Shown: positions 16,790 through 25,561, counted from the first letter of the stretch. The stretch is DNA of 42,716 bases from Bacteroidales bacterium (GCA_017960905.1 JAGCYH010000057.1:1-42716); one strand, 5' to 3'. Notes: generated from the letters alone by a model not told the origin. Made by a program: numbers and translations.

Positions 16790-16810
16790 TTCAATTCTCA
16801 ATTTTCAATT
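16790..16810. repeat. Intergenic TCAATT-type repeat, copy 1
   Basis: A 21-bp AT-rich sequence built on repeated TTCAATT/CTCAATT units between prfC and plsC. The identical 21 bp occur at 42247-42267, also beside gene ends. Likely a low-complexity dispersed intergenic repeat. Confidence 0.75.
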
Positions 16811-17536
16811 TCCAACTTCCATTCCCGACATTATCACTTCGCGTGTCTGCTCAATGAATTCGTCGCGTTGTTCGCGGTTCTCTATTTGCACTTCCATTGG
16901 TTTGTGCACCACTATCATCACATTGCCCGGGAAAAGGCTGTGCACCGAGCGGCCCATAATTTTGTGCGTGTCTTTGATGGTTACGGGCAGAATGGGCAGT
17001 CCGAGGTCGAGCGCCATCTTGAAGGCGCCGTGTTTGAACGGCGCCAGGTTATTCGAGTAGGTGCGTGTGCCTTCGGGGAAGATTGCTACCGACGTGCCGT
17101 CGACAAGTTTCGCCTTCGCCTCTTGCAGACTGCGGTAAGCCGACCGCGCCGACGCGCGGTCGATGTATATGTGCTGAAGTTTCTCGCATCCGTAGCCCAG
17201 CACGGGCACTTTGCGCAGCTCTTTCTTCATTATCCAGCGGAAATCGATGCCCAGATTGGCGTAGAGCGCAATGATGTCGAACGGGCTCTGATGGTTGGCC
17301 ACCACTATGTACGACTGGTTCTTCTGTATATTCTCGCGACCGATTACTTTGACTCGCATAAACACCAGCAGCTGTATCGACTTTGCCCAAAACGACCCTA
17401 TGCGGTTCGAACCGCGTACCGAAAAGAACGCAACGAGGGTGAGCACTGCCACCGACAAAATTGTCAGCAGTACTATTAACGGAAAGACTATCAGCCACTT
17501 ATACGGTTGAAACAATATGAATAAAAACTTTCGCAT
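16805..17536 (-). CDS. plsC: 1-acyl-sn-glycerol-3-phosphate acyltransferase
   Basis: 243 residues. Two N-terminal hydrophobic segments anchor it in the inner membrane. The acyltransferase motifs are clear: NHQSPFD (HX4D, His82-Asp87) and FPEGTR (153-158), with KKELRKVPVLGYG between. It adds the second acyl chain in phosphatidic acid synthesis. Promoter -7 element TATTTTTG at 17556-17563 on the minus strand. It probably heads a two-gene unit with prfC. Confidence 0.95.
   Translation of the reverse strand: MRKFLFILFQPYKWLIVFPLIVLLTILSVAVLTLVAFFSVRGSNRIGSFWAKSIQLLVFMRVKVIGRENIQKNQSYIVVANHQSPFDIIALYANLGIDFRWIMKKELRKVPVLGYGCEKLQHIYIDRASARSAYRSLQEAKAKLVDGTSVAIFPEGTRTYSNNLAPFKHGAFKMALDLGLPILPVTIKDTHKIMGRSVHSLFPGNVMIVVHKPMEVQIENREQRDEFIEQTREVIMSGMEVGN
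17141..17162. repeat. Intragenic perfect hairpin in plsC
   Basis: 9-bp GC-rich arms (CGACCGCGC and complement), 4-nt loop. Confidence 0.85.
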
Positions 17537-17555
17537 TATCTCTGTTTTTGCGTTG

Positions 17556-17563
17556 CAAAAATA
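17556..17563 (-). promoter_or_regulatory. -7 promoter element of plsC
   Basis: Minus-strand TATTTTTG, 20 bp before the ATG at 17536. Confidence 0.6.
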
Positions 17564-17598
17564 ATCATTTTATTGTAATGATTAAGCCCTGTTCGTTC

Positions 17599-17853
17599 TC
17601 ATTTCGCGCAGCTCTGTTCGAGTTCGGTGAGTATCCGCATCGCCTCTTCGTTGGTGTTGCCGCAGAAGAGCGGTTCGGCTTTGAAACCGTCGCATACGCG
17701 CGGCCGGTCGGGCGAGTTGAAAATGGCGCATCGGTTGTCGGGCGTCAGATGTATGCATCTGACGCCGCCGGGTTTGCCGCCCTTCATGCCCGGTATGTCC
17801 GACGATATCGAAATGGCTATGCAGCACGCGCCGCATCCTATTCTACACTCCAT
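17599..17853 (-). CDS. YkgJ-like Cys-cluster protein
   Basis: 84 residues with the CxxxCGACC arrangement at the N-terminus (MECRIGCGACC), then GKPGGVRCIHL, NRCAIF, RPRVCDGF and a C-terminal Cys. This is the YkgJ/UPF0153-type pattern of a small zinc- or iron-chelating cytoplasmic protein of uncertain role. A -7 element TAACTTTG lies on the minus strand at 17885-17892. An 11-bp perfect inverted repeat lies within its coding sequence. Confidence 0.85.
   Translation of the reverse strand: MECRIGCGACCIAISISSDIPGMKGGKPGGVRCIHLTPDNRCAIFNSPDRPRVCDGFKAEPLFCGNTNEEAMRILTELEQSCAK
17741..17766. repeat. Intragenic perfect hairpin in the YkgJ-like gene
   Basis: 11-bp arms (GGCGTCAGATG and complement), 4-nt loop, in a gene of only 255 bp. 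Confidence 0.9.
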
Positions 17854-17884
17854 TGGCTCTCTGTTTGCTGTCAGTTTTTCGCCG

Positions 17885-17892
17885 CAAAGTTA
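17885..17892 (-). promoter_or_regulatory. -7 promoter element of the YkgJ-like gene
   Basis: Minus-strand TAACTTTG, 32 bp before the ATG at 17853. Confidence 0.6.
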
Positions 17893-17973
17893 AAAAACTT
17901 TTTACAACAAGTAATTTGCGCGGCCTCGAAGGTTTGTTCGGGCCGAAATGTTGCATGATGTAGAAAAATGCAT

Positions 17974-17981
17974 TACCTTTG
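17974..17981 (+). promoter_or_regulatory. -7 promoter element of the glucosaminidase gene
   Basis: TACCTTTG. It lies downstream of an in-frame ATG at 17968, so that ATG cannot be the start of the main transcript; this decides for the ATG at 18007. Confidence 0.65.
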
Positions 17982-18006
17982 GGCAAACAAATTTCAAAGC
18001 ACCACA

Positions 18007-18975
18007 ATGACGATTCGAACACTCACAACGTGCATCTTTATTTTGCTCGTTACCAATGTTTTAGCACAGCGCATTACGCGCGAACAATATGTCGAAACAT
18101 ATAAGCAGACCGCCATCGGCGAAATGCTCAAAACAGGCATTCCTGCAAGTATCACACTGGCGCAGGGCATTCTCGAATCGGATTGTGGCAACAGCGAACT
18201 GGCGGTGAATGGCAACAACCACTTCGGCATCAAATGCCACGACTGGAAAGGTGACACAATTCACCATCACGACGACCGCGCCAGCGAGTGCTTCCGCAAA
18301 TACAAAAAAGCCGAAGAGTCGTACGCCGACCATAGCGCGTTTCTGTTGTCGTACAAACGCTACGATTTCCTGTTCAAACTCGACCGCACCGACTACAAAG
18401 GTTGGGCCAACGGACTGCGAAAAGCTGGTTATGCCACCGACCCTTCGTATGCCGAACGGCTCATTAAAATTATCGAAGACCTTAATCTGAACCAGTACGA
18501 TGTGCAGACGGCTGCAGCAGAGCCTGAAGAGGTACAAGAGGCTGAGCCTGAAGTTGTTCGGCGCGACGAAGTCACGCCGGTTGTTACACGCCGTACCGAC
18601 AGCGACTTCAAAATCAATCCGTTCCACGAGCACGTCGTGCTCTACAACAACGGTGTGAAATATGTCGAAGTGGCGGCTGGCGACACGTTCGATAAAATCG
18701 CCAGCGAGTTCTATCTGATGACATCTGAACTGCTCTCTTTCAACGACTTAGCCGTCGGCGCCGACATAAGCAAAATCCGCTATCTCTACGTAGCTTCGAA
18801 ACGCAATCGCGCTCATCGCGATTGCCCGACGCACACGGTCAAAAACGGTGAGACGGCATGGCAAATAGCTCATACTTACGGTATTAAGCTCAAGAAACTG
18901 CGCAAGTTCAACAGCCTCGCGCCTGGTCAGGAACCTAAAGTCGGCGAGACGCTATCGTTGAGAAAAAAGCGATGA
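18007..18975 (+). CDS. Secreted glucosaminidase-domain protein with LysM repeats
   Basis: 322 residues. The signal peptide is MTIRTLTTCIFILLVTNVLAQ. An N-acetylglucosaminidase domain (~30-165) has catalytic-type Glu57 in AQGILESDCGNSELA and HFGIKCHDWKGD. An acidic linker follows, then two LysM-like modules: one at ~212-265 and a clear one at the end (THTVKNGETAWQIAHTYGIKLKKLRKFN). It would cleave peptidoglycan in the periplasm or at septa, with LysM binding the wall. The start was chosen because the promoter lies between 17968 and 18007. Confidence 0.92.
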   Translation: MTIRTLTTCIFILLVTNVLAQRITREQYVETYKQTAIGEMLKTGIPASITLAQGILESDCGNSELAVNGNNHFGIKCHDWKGDTIHHHDDRASECFRKYKKAEESYADHSAFLLSYKRYDFLFKLDRTDYKGWANGLRKAGYATDPSYAERLIKIIEDLNLNQYDVQTAAAEPEEVQEAEPEVVRRDEVTPVVTRRTDSDFKINPFHEHVVLYNNGVKYVEVAAGDTFDKIASEFYLMTSELLSFNDLAVGADISKIRYLYVASKRNRAHRDCPTHTVKNGETAWQIAHTYGIKLKKLRKFNSLAPGQEPKVGETLSLRKKR

Positions 18976-19034
18976 GGAGTGATTTTTTGCTAATAAACAC
19001 CGTCTGACCGAAACAAAAAAGCCGCAAATAGTTG

Positions 19035-19042
19035 TAACTTTG
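19035..19042 (+). promoter_or_regulatory. -7 promoter element of the SLC13 permease gene
   Basis: TAACTTTG, 23 bp before the ATG at 19066. Confidence 0.65.
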
Positions 19043-19065
19043 CACCGCAAAAACGAAGACAACGT

Positions 19066-20925
19066 ATGTATTTAACAATTGCCGTATTGCTGTTGTCAGT
19101 TGTGTTCTTTGTCAATGGGCGTATACGCTCCGACATTGTCGCACTCTGCGCCATAACAGTACTTATTGTAGGCCAGGTCCTTACACCCGAAGAAGCCCTT
19201 TCGGGCTTCTCAAATTCAATTGTCATTATGATGATAGGCCTCTTCGTCGTCGGAGGCGCGATATTCCAGACAGGATTGGCCAAAATCATCAGCCGCAAAA
19301 TACTTAAGCTGGCCGGCACGAGCGAGACACGGCTTTTCCTGCTCGTAATGCTCGCCACTTCGTTCATTGGTGCCTTCGTAAGTAACTCAGGCACCGTGGC
19401 TCTCATGCTGCCCATTGTGGTCAGTCTGGCTATGAGCGCGGGCATGAGCGCAAGCCGTCTGCTTATGCCGCTTGCCTTCGCAAGCAGCATGGGCGGTATG
19501 ATGACTCTCATCGGTACACCGCCCAACCTTATCATTTCCGACACGTTGCAAACGGCTGGATATGAGCCGCTTTCGTTCTTTAGCTTTATCCCGACTGGTA
19601 TCATTTGCGTAACTGTCGGCACGCTCGTGCTGATGCCACTGAGCAAAATTTTCCTCTCGAAGAAGAACACCAACGACAGCGGTTCGCGCAAAGGCAAGTC
19701 GCTCAATCAGTTGGCTGTCGAGTACGGCTTGTCGGAAAACCTCTTCAGAGTAAAGGCCACTGCCGATACTAAAATACTGAATCATACTGTAAAAGAGCTC
19801 GATATACGCCGCAAGTACGGCCTCAACATACTCGAGATACGCCGCAGCGATACGCGCCAGCACCGTTTTCTCAAAACGATAAGCCAGCATCTGGCCAACG
19901 CCGACACCGTTATCAGCAAAGGCGATGTTATTTATCTCTCGGGCGAAATAACTAACGTTCAGACACTTGTGAGCGATTACAACTTCGAACTCATCGACGA
20001 GCACGAGACCGAAGTTGCTCACAAATCGAACAATCCGCTCGATTTCTACGATATCGGCATAGCCGAAATCGTCATCATGCCCTCGTCGGATATCATCAAC
20101 AAATCGGTCAAGGAAGCCGGCTTCCGCGATAAGTTCGACATCAATGTGCTTGGTATTCGCCGCAAGGGCGAATACCTGCTGCACGACCTTGGCGAAGTGT
20201 CTGTCATGTCGGGCGATGTGCTGCTCGTGCAAGGCACGTGGAAGAATATCGACCGCCTGACGCGCGAAGAGTCGAACTGGGTGGTGCTTGGCCAGCCTCT
20301 CGACGAGGCTGCCAAGGTAACTCGCGACTACAAAGCACCTTACGCCGCCGTCATCATGCTGTTGATGGTTGTGATGATGGTGTTCGACTTCATTCCCATA
20401 GCACCCGTTACAGCGGTCATCATCGCCGCGCTGCTTATGGTGCTCACCGGTTGCTTCCGCAACGTCGAAGCGGCCTACAAGACTATCAACTGGGAGTCGA
20501 TAGTGCTTATCGGCGGCATGATGCCTATGTCGCTGGCTTTGGAGAAAACCGGCACTTCGGCGCTCATCTCCACTACGTTGGTCAACGGTCTCGGACAGTT
20601 CGGACCAATGGCGCTTATGGCCGGCATTTACTTCACTACGTCGCTCATGACGATGTTCATAAGCAATACGGCGACTGCCGTATTGCTTGCGCCCATTGCG
20701 TTGCACAGTGCGCAGCAGATCGGCGTCGACCCAACGGCGTTCCTCTTCGCGGTAACCATTGCCGCCAGCATGTGCTTCGCTTCGCCGTTCTCCACGCCGC
20801 CCAACGCGCTCGTGATGCCTGCCGGCAAATACGTCTTTATGGACTATGTGAAAGTTGGCTTGCCGCTGCAAATCATCATGGGTCTGGTGATGATTTTCGT
20901 GCTGCCGCTGATTTTCCCGTTCTAA
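19066..20925 (+). CDS. SLC13/DASS-family permease with two TrkA-C domains
   Basis: 619 residues, inner membrane. Two transport halves carry the paired motifs SNSGTVALMLPI ... GTPPNLI (first) and SNTATAVLLAPI ... STPPNALV (second). Between them, ~215-390, lie two cytosolic RCK/TrkA-C modules (DIRRKYGLNILEIRR and FRDKFDINVLGIRRKGE), which typically gate transport by binding a small ligand. The family moves dicarboxylates, citrate or sulfate with Na+; the substrate is not decidable here. It has its own promoter and a strong terminator (20936-20971), so it is monocistronic. Confidence 0.93.
   Translation: MYLTIAVLLLSVVFFVNGRIRSDIVALCAITVLIVGQVLTPEEALSGFSNSIVIMMIGLFVVGGAIFQTGLAKIISRKILKLAGTSETRLFLLVMLATSFIGAFVSNSGTVALMLPIVVSLAMSAGMSASRLLMPLAFASSMGGMMTLIGTPPNLIISDTLQTAGYEPLSFFSFIPTGIICVTVGTLVLMPLSKIFLSKKNTNDSGSRKGKSLNQLAVEYGLSENLFRVKATADTKILNHTVKELDIRRKYGLNILEIRRSDTRQHRFLKTISQHLANADTVISKGDVIYLSGEITNVQTLVSDYNFELIDEHETEVAHKSNNPLDFYDIGIAEIVIMPSSDIINKSVKEAGFRDKFDINVLGIRRKGEYLLHDLGEVSVMSGDVLLVQGTWKNIDRLTREESNWVVLGQPLDEAAKVTRDYKAPYAAVIMLLMVVMMVFDFIPIAPVTAVIIAALLMVLTGCFRNVEAAYKTINWESIVLIGGMMPMSLALEKTGTSALISTTLVNGLGQFGPMALMAGIYFTTSLMTMFISNTATAVLLAPIALHSAQQIGVDPTAFLFAVTIAASMCFASPFSTPPNALVMPAGKYVFMDYVKVGLPLQIIMGLVMIFVLPLIFPF
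20661..20688. repeat. Intragenic perfect hairpin in the SLC13 permease gene
   Basis: 12-bp arms (AAGCAATACGGC and complement), loop GACT, exactly over the codons of the second SNTAT motif. Confidence 0.92.
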
Positions 20926-20935
20926 ACTGATAATC

Positions 20936-20971
20936 AAAGCGATATGAGCGTCGAAGACGCTCATCGCTTTT
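20936..20971 (+). terminator. Terminator of the SLC13 permease gene
   Basis: Stem AAAGCGA..TGAGCGTC / GACGCTCA TCGCTTT with a 2-nt bulge and GAA loop, followed by TTTT. It starts 10 bp after the stop codon. Confidence 0.85.
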
Positions 20972-21002
20972 AAATAAGATACACTATGAAATATTTGAAA
21001 AC
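20967..21002 (+). repeat. Duplicated translation-initiation region, copy 1
   Basis: A 36-bp sequence identical to 21245-21280, covering the leader, the ATG and the first six codons (MKYLKT) of the propeller lipoprotein. Here it is followed by unrelated sequence giving the 15-residue ORF at 20986-21033. Confidence 0.9.
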
Positions 21003-21033
21003 GAAGCGGAAAGCTAAAAAAAGCAACACGTAA
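20986..21033 (+). pseudogene. Micro-ORF starting with a copied lipoprotein start
   Basis: MKYLKTKRKAKKSNT, 15 codons. The first six are identical to the start of the lipoprotein at 21264; the rest is basic and leads into a terminator (21021-21044) that overlaps its stop. Most likely the remnant of a duplicated and deleted paralogue; a translated leader peptide is the alternative. The remaining gap to 21263 is AT-rich with nothing else recognised. Confidence 0.5.
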
Positions 21034-21044
21034 GCGTGTTGCTT
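21021..21044 (+). terminator. Terminator after the micro-ORF
   Basis: Perfect 10-bp stem AAGCAACACG/CGTGTTGCTT with loop TAAG and a modest T-rich tail (AATTGTTT), about 220 bp before the lipoprotein start. Confidence 0.7.
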
Positions 21045-21244
21045 AATTGTTTCATATACAAATGTTTAGCCAAAACCAATCGGCATCAAAAAATGCTTTT
21101 GAACAATTTATTGAAAAAAAATATTATTAAATTAACTCTAAAATATTAAAAATGTGTAAATTGCGCTCTATTGACTAAACAAAAACAGACTTAAATTACA
21201 TACTGTATTTCAGATACATAAAACATTGTATATAAGAAGTTTAA

Positions 21245-21280
21245 CTTTTAAATAAGATACACTATGAAATATTTGAAAAC
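21245..21280 (+). repeat. Duplicated translation-initiation region, copy 2
   Basis: Second copy of the 36-bp repeat, here in front of and inside the real lipoprotein gene. Confidence 0.9.
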
Positions 21281-22271
21281 AATTGGATGCCTTGCTATTG
21301 CTGCAATTCTGGGCAGTTGCAACAAACCAGCCGACAGCATTGATGTTCACCAGAGTAGCAGAGACAATGTTATCGATGTCAGAAGCCTTATTCACGGAAT
21401 CGACTTGGGCGATGGTATGTTCAACCGCTCCTCTTTCCCCGTAATGGCCGGAAAATACTTGGTTATAGGCGATTATCTTAATGACGAAAATGCCTTCTGC
21501 CTTTTCGATGGCGACAATTACAAATACATTAAATCGTTTGGCAGAGTGGGGCAGGGCCCCAACGAAATAGTGAGCCTTGCGTCTTTCGCGTGGAACAAAT
21601 ACAGTCAGGAGTTCTGCCTGATCGATGAAGAAGGTCCTAATGTTTACGCCTGCAATCTCGACAGCATCGTATCCAATCCGGACTATACCATTACCGAAAA
21701 GTATAAGACGTTTCGCGGCCGTATGCCGAGTGAGTTCTTCTTCGTCGACGATACTACTGCCTACTGCGTGGCCTATCTACTTCTAGATGAGTACACTGCC
21801 GACCGCGCAACAGGTATTTGGCACACGCTGACCGGCGAAATTGACTGCATGCAATATGTCAGACCCGACGTCCCGAAAAGGCATTTTGTAATAGCGGTGT
21901 CGCCTGCCGACGACCTTTACGCTGAGTGCCACTTCCTGTGCGATTTCATAAGCATATTCGATATGAAAGGCAATCTGATCAGAAATATTTTCGGTCCCGA
22001 TTGGGGAACCGACGACCTCGACTGCTTTTGCTCGGCTATATACACCAAAGATTATTTAGTAACCGCGTACAATGGTGTCAACTACAAGGAGCGAAAGCCT
22101 GTTCAGCGGTGTGTAATTTTCTCTAAAACAGGCGATTATGTTGCTACGCTGAATCTCGGCTATGCCACAGATGGCATGTGCTACGACGAAAAGTACAACC
22201 GTCTGATTTTCACGTTCAACGATGAAATTCAGCTCGGATATCTCAATCTCGACGATTTGGATTTAAAATGA
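21264..22271 (+). CDS. Lipoprotein, BF3164-like / six-bladed propeller type
   Basis: 335 residues. The lipoprotein signal ends at Cys19 (ILGSCNKPAD). The body is a series of beta-strand repeats with signatures such as YIKSFGRVGQGPNEIVS, DDNLYAECHFLCD-like blade turns and ISIFDMKGNLIRNIFG, as in Bacteroidetes propeller lipoproteins of the BF3164/6-bladed type. Function is unknown; it probably sits on the periplasmic or outer face. No consensus -7 box was found within 100 bp upstream. Its start region is duplicated at 20967-21002, hinting that a tandem paralogue was lost. Confidence 0.8.
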   Translation: MKYLKTIGCLAIAAILGSCNKPADSIDVHQSSRDNVIDVRSLIHGIDLGDGMFNRSSFPVMAGKYLVIGDYLNDENAFCLFDGDNYKYIKSFGRVGQGPNEIVSLASFAWNKYSQEFCLIDEEGPNVYACNLDSIVSNPDYTITEKYKTFRGRMPSEFFFVDDTTAYCVAYLLLDEYTADRATGIWHTLTGEIDCMQYVRPDVPKRHFVIAVSPADDLYAECHFLCDFISIFDMKGNLIRNIFGPDWGTDDLDCFCSAIYTKDYLVTAYNGVNYKERKPVQRCVIFSKTGDYVATLNLGYATDGMCYDEKYNRLIFTFNDEIQLGYLNLDDLDLK

Positions 22272-22292
22272 TTGTTCTTCGCAAATTATTAT

Positions 22293-22300
22293 TATATTTG
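22293..22300 (+). promoter_or_regulatory. -7 promoter element of the helicase-nuclease operon
   Basis: TATATTTG, 18 bp before the ATG at 22319. Confidence 0.65.
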
Positions 22301-22318
22301 TTTTCAAAATGAATAATA

Positions 22319-25300
22319 ATGAGCGACAAGAAACTACTATCGATATATAGCGCGTCGGCCGGTTCGGGTAAAACGTACATTCTGGCGTTGAACTTCATAA
22401 AACTGCTCACCGACGACCCTAAAAACTACGAGCATATTCTGGCGGTAACGTTCACCAACAAAGCCACTGCCGAAATGAAGGAACGAATTATTTCGTTCCT
22501 TTCGACGCTCGCATCCGACCCGCAGAATGCCGCCGAGGAGGTGAAAAAGCGCCGGCTCATCGATAGTTTGCGACGCCATGGCGTCGCAAAAACCGACAGC
22601 GAGATAAGCAAGGCCTGTGGCCAAGCTCTGCTCTACATTCTCAACGATTACTCAAGGTTCAACATCAGCACCATCGACAGCTTCGTGCAGCGCGTGGTGC
22701 GCGCTTTTGCCTTCGAAGCCCATTTGCCGTCGTCGCTTGGCATCGAACTCGATCAGGATGTGCTTGTCGATACTGCCACCGACGTGATGATGGCTTTGCT
22801 CCGTACAGATGAGAGACTCCGCAAGAGGATGGAAGATGCCGTCGAAAAGAAAATCTCAGAAAACCAGAATTGGAATTCTGTCGAAAAACAACTTAAAAGC
22901 CTTGCTAAAGAGCTATTTAAAAATGTCGGCAACGAAGGTCTCTCGATCGATTACGATACTTTGAATCGTAAAAGAAATGAAATCATAGCGATAAAGCAAA
23001 ATATTGTAAATGAGACATTTGATAGATTTAAGCCAATAGCTGACGTCTTCGCTCGCGAGAGTATTCAGATAGAGCCTGAGAAGTTTGAAGACAAATCAAA
23101 CAATAGGCTGTATAAGCTTTTGGCGGAATTTGTTAAAATTGAACCGAATAATAAGAGACAAAAGGAAGATTTCTATACATTTATTACAGTAAAAGGCCTA
23201 AAGTTATCAGAAAAAAAAACCTTTAAAGATAAAAGCGGATGCGAATATCTGGAATCGGAGATAAATGGTTTGTTCTTAGACTTTTACAACTATTTTGGCA
23301 CAACCCTTATAAAATATAATACCGCCAATTTGGTTCTCAAAAACTTCGATTCGGTAGCGCTTCTGGCTTACCTCGACAAAAGCATAAAAGAAATATCGAA
23401 AACCGAGAACAAATACCCGCTCTGCGACTTTAATCGCTTGCTTAGCAAGCTGATAGACAATAGCTCGGTGCCTTTCGTCTACGAAAAAATCGGCACGCGC
23501 ATCTTCAATATGATGATCGACGAGTTTCAGGATACTTCCATCGAGCAGTGGACAAATTTCAAGCCTCTCGTGAAGGAGTGCCTCGACCGTGGTAACGAGA
23601 ATCTGATTGTAGGCGACGTAAAACAAGCCATCTACCGATGGCGCGGGTCCGACTGGCAGCTTCTCAACCGCAGCCTGCCTACCGACAATGCTCTGCAGCA
23701 GTATGTCAAAACCGTCAATCTCGATAAAAACTGGCGCAGTCTGCCCAATATCGTTAACTTCAACAATCTGTTTTTCAGCGAGATATGCAAGCATATCTCG
23801 GCGTCGTATACAAGTGCTTTTGCCCTCGACGGTTCTATTTTTGGCCAAATATTCGAGAATGTCGCGCAGCAGCCGCAGCGCGACACGAACTCTACAGATG
23901 CGTCGCAAAAGGGCTATGTTCGGCTCAAGGTCATTGCCGACAAACGAAATGTTGACGATGTCAGAGCTGAAATTGCCGTCGAAGTGGTGGAACAGATTGA
24001 GATTTTGCGCGCTAAAGGCTTCGAGTACAGCGATATATGTATTCTGCTGCGTTGGAAAAGCGATGCCGCAAGCCTTCTCCCTGCTCTTATTGAGGCTGGT
24101 ATACCCATTGTCTCTTCCGACGCACTTATGGTTTTCAACTCAATGGCTGTCAAGACGTTAGAGGCTTACATGAAGCTGCTAGCTTCGCCGTCCGACAAGC
24201 ACTCTCTCTCGCAGGTTATAGCATCGTTGCACACCGATGGCGAGTTGTTCAATTGGGAAGAGGAAAAGTCGTTGGTAATCAGTAGAATACAAAAGCTGAA
24301 AGGACTTGGGCTCATCGAACTGACATTTAAACTGATAGAGCTCTTACCCGAAGAACTCTACAATAGCCAATATATTTATATAGAGGCATTTACCGATATG
24401 GTTCAGAGGTTTACCGACAATCGCCATGCAAGTCTTAGCGATTTGTTGGACTATTTCGATCAAGTGCGAGGCGTACTGGCTATCAGTTCGCCCGAAAACC
24501 AGAACGCTGTGTCGGTACTTACTGTCCACAAGTCAAAAGGCTTGGAGTTCAGGGTCGTGCTCGTACCAGACGCAAGTTGGGAGGTAATGCCAGATTCCAC
24601 TAAGAATATTTATGTCTGGGCTGATGCTCAACATCCTATGCCAGAGCAATTTATGGTTACGACACCTATGCCGCTAAAGTATGAGAAGAGTGTTTTTGAT
24701 ACTTATGCCCGCGATATTGCTATCGAAGAGGCTACAAGCACAATGGTCGATAATCTGAACGTTCTTTATGTGGCGTTTACCCGTGCAAAAGAGGTGCTTA
24801 TGGCTTGGGCATCATATAAGCCATCTGAAAATAAAAGTGGCAATGACGACGTTATTCCTTTAAATCAAAAAACTCCTATATCGAGTTTCATTAATAAGAC
24901 TATTTCTAATATTAAACGATTGAATGATAACAAATTAGAAATAGAAGCCGCCGAAGGCGAAAACTTCGTGACTTACTCTGTGGGTGTTTTGCCCGATTGT
25001 GCTGTCAGCGAAAAAGAAGCCGATGGTGTCAGCACTTTCCAAATTGAGCCTTGCCGTGTTTACCCTTGGAGCGAGCGAATCGACATTCACCGCGAAAGCG
25101 AAAAAGACCGTTTCGAGGCTCGTCACGCCATTATCAACTACGGCAATATCATGCATGGCATTATGGAGCAGATAAAAACCGTCAGCGATGTGGAAATGGC
25201 TGTGGATAAGGCCGTTGCGGGTGGCGACATTAATGTCGCCAAGGCCGCCGAACTGAAAGCCGAACTGACGGCCAAACTATCGGGCGACAAGGTCGCCCGA

Positions 25301-25561
25301 TGGTTCGATGGAACTATGAAAACTGTTTATACTGAGGATGTTATAGCTGCCGCCGATGTCGAAAAACGCCCCGACCGCATTATGCTCGACGACGCCGGCA
25401 ATGCTATCGTCGTCGATTACAAGTTTGGCAATCTCAAGCAGGATAAACACGCCGCGCAGGTCAGGGATTACATGGGCCTGCTGCAGCGCGCCGGATTCAG
25501 CGCGCCAGTAGGTTATCTGTGGTATTACTCTGTAGGTGAGGTCGTTGAGGTTCGTGTTTAA
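22319..25561 (+). CDS. UvrD-type helicase with C-terminal nuclease, RecB/AddA-like
   Basis: 1080 residues. Helicase motifs: Walker A YSASAGSGKT (~10-19), FTNKATAEMKER, Walker B IDEFQDTS (~399), GDVKQAIYRWRG (~431), LTVHKSKGLEF (~734) and LYVAFTRAKEVL (~815). The C-terminal PD-(D/E)XK nuclease shows IVVDYKFG (Asp1033, Lys1035) and QVRDYMGLL. The family resects double-strand breaks; an AddB-type partner is not in the window. Parts of the gene (roughly 22.85-23.33 and 24.79-24.96 kb) are much richer in A than the rest, suggesting fast-evolving or exchanged insertions. It starts a run with dus (34 bp) and the DUF975 gene (19 bp). Five perfect intragenic hairpins of 10-12 bp were found. Confidence 0.93.
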   Translation: MSDKKLLSIYSASAGSGKTYILALNFIKLLTDDPKNYEHILAVTFTNKATAEMKERIISFLSTLASDPQNAAEEVKKRRLIDSLRRHGVAKTDSEISKACGQALLYILNDYSRFNISTIDSFVQRVVRAFAFEAHLPSSLGIELDQDVLVDTATDVMMALLRTDERLRKRMEDAVEKKISENQNWNSVEKQLKSLAKELFKNVGNEGLSIDYDTLNRKRNEIIAIKQNIVNETFDRFKPIADVFARESIQIEPEKFEDKSNNRLYKLLAEFVKIEPNNKRQKEDFYTFITVKGLKLSEKKTFKDKSGCEYLESEINGLFLDFYNYFGTTLIKYNTANLVLKNFDSVALLAYLDKSIKEISKTENKYPLCDFNRLLSKLIDNSSVPFVYEKIGTRIFNMMIDEFQDTSIEQWTNFKPLVKECLDRGNENLIVGDVKQAIYRWRGSDWQLLNRSLPTDNALQQYVKTVNLDKNWRSLPNIVNFNNLFFSEICKHISASYTSAFALDGSIFGQIFENVAQQPQRDTNSTDASQKGYVRLKVIADKRNVDDVRAEIAVEVVEQIEILRAKGFEYSDICILLRWKSDAASLLPALIEAGIPIVSSDALMVFNSMAVKTLEAYMKLLASPSDKHSLSQVIASLHTDGELFNWEEEKSLVISRIQKLKGLGLIELTFKLIELLPEELYNSQYIYIEAFTDMVQRFTDNRHASLSDLLDYFDQVRGVLAISSPENQNAVSVLTVHKSKGLEFRVVLVPDASWEVMPDSTKNIYVWADAQHPMPEQFMVTTPMPLKYEKSVFDTYARDIAIEEATSTMVDNLNVLYVAFTRAKEVLMAWASYKPSENKSGNDDVIPLNQKTPISSFINKTISNIKRLNDNKLEIEAAEGENFVTYSVGVLPDCAVSEKEADGVSTFQIEPCRVYPWSERIDIHRESEKDRFEARHAIINYGNIMHGIMEQIKTVSDVEMAVDKAVAGGDINVAKAAELKAELTAKLSGDKVARWFDGTMKTVYTEDVIAAADVEKRPDRIMLDDAGNAIVVDYKFGNLKQDKHAAQVRDYMGLLQRAGFSAPVGYLWYYSVGEVVEVRV
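22478..22501. repeat. Intragenic perfect hairpin in the helicase gene (1)
   Basis: 10-bp arms AAGGAACGAA/TTCGTTCCTT, 4-nt loop. Confidence 0.9.
22567..22590. repeat. Intragenic perfect palindrome in the helicase gene (2)
   Basis: 24-nt palindrome without loop: TTTGCGACGCCA and its complement, centred on an NcoI-like CCATGG. Confidence 0.92.
23779..23800. repeat. Intragenic perfect hairpin in the helicase gene (3)
   Basis: 10-bp arms CGAGATATGC/GCATATCTCG, 2-nt loop. Confidence 0.9.
25222..25241. repeat. Intragenic perfect palindrome in the helicase gene (4)
   Basis: 20-nt palindrome, TGGCGACATT and complement, no loop. Confidence 0.9.
25279..25301. repeat. Intragenic perfect hairpin in the helicase gene (5)
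   Basis: 10-bp arms ATCGGGCGAC/GTCGCCCGAT, loop AAG, only 37 bp after the previous palindrome. Confidence 0.9.

Noticed and set aside
23211..23219. A9 run in the helicase gene as a phase-variable or slippage site
   Set aside because: The frame is intact through it and it lies in an A-rich stretch; a single run is weak evidence.
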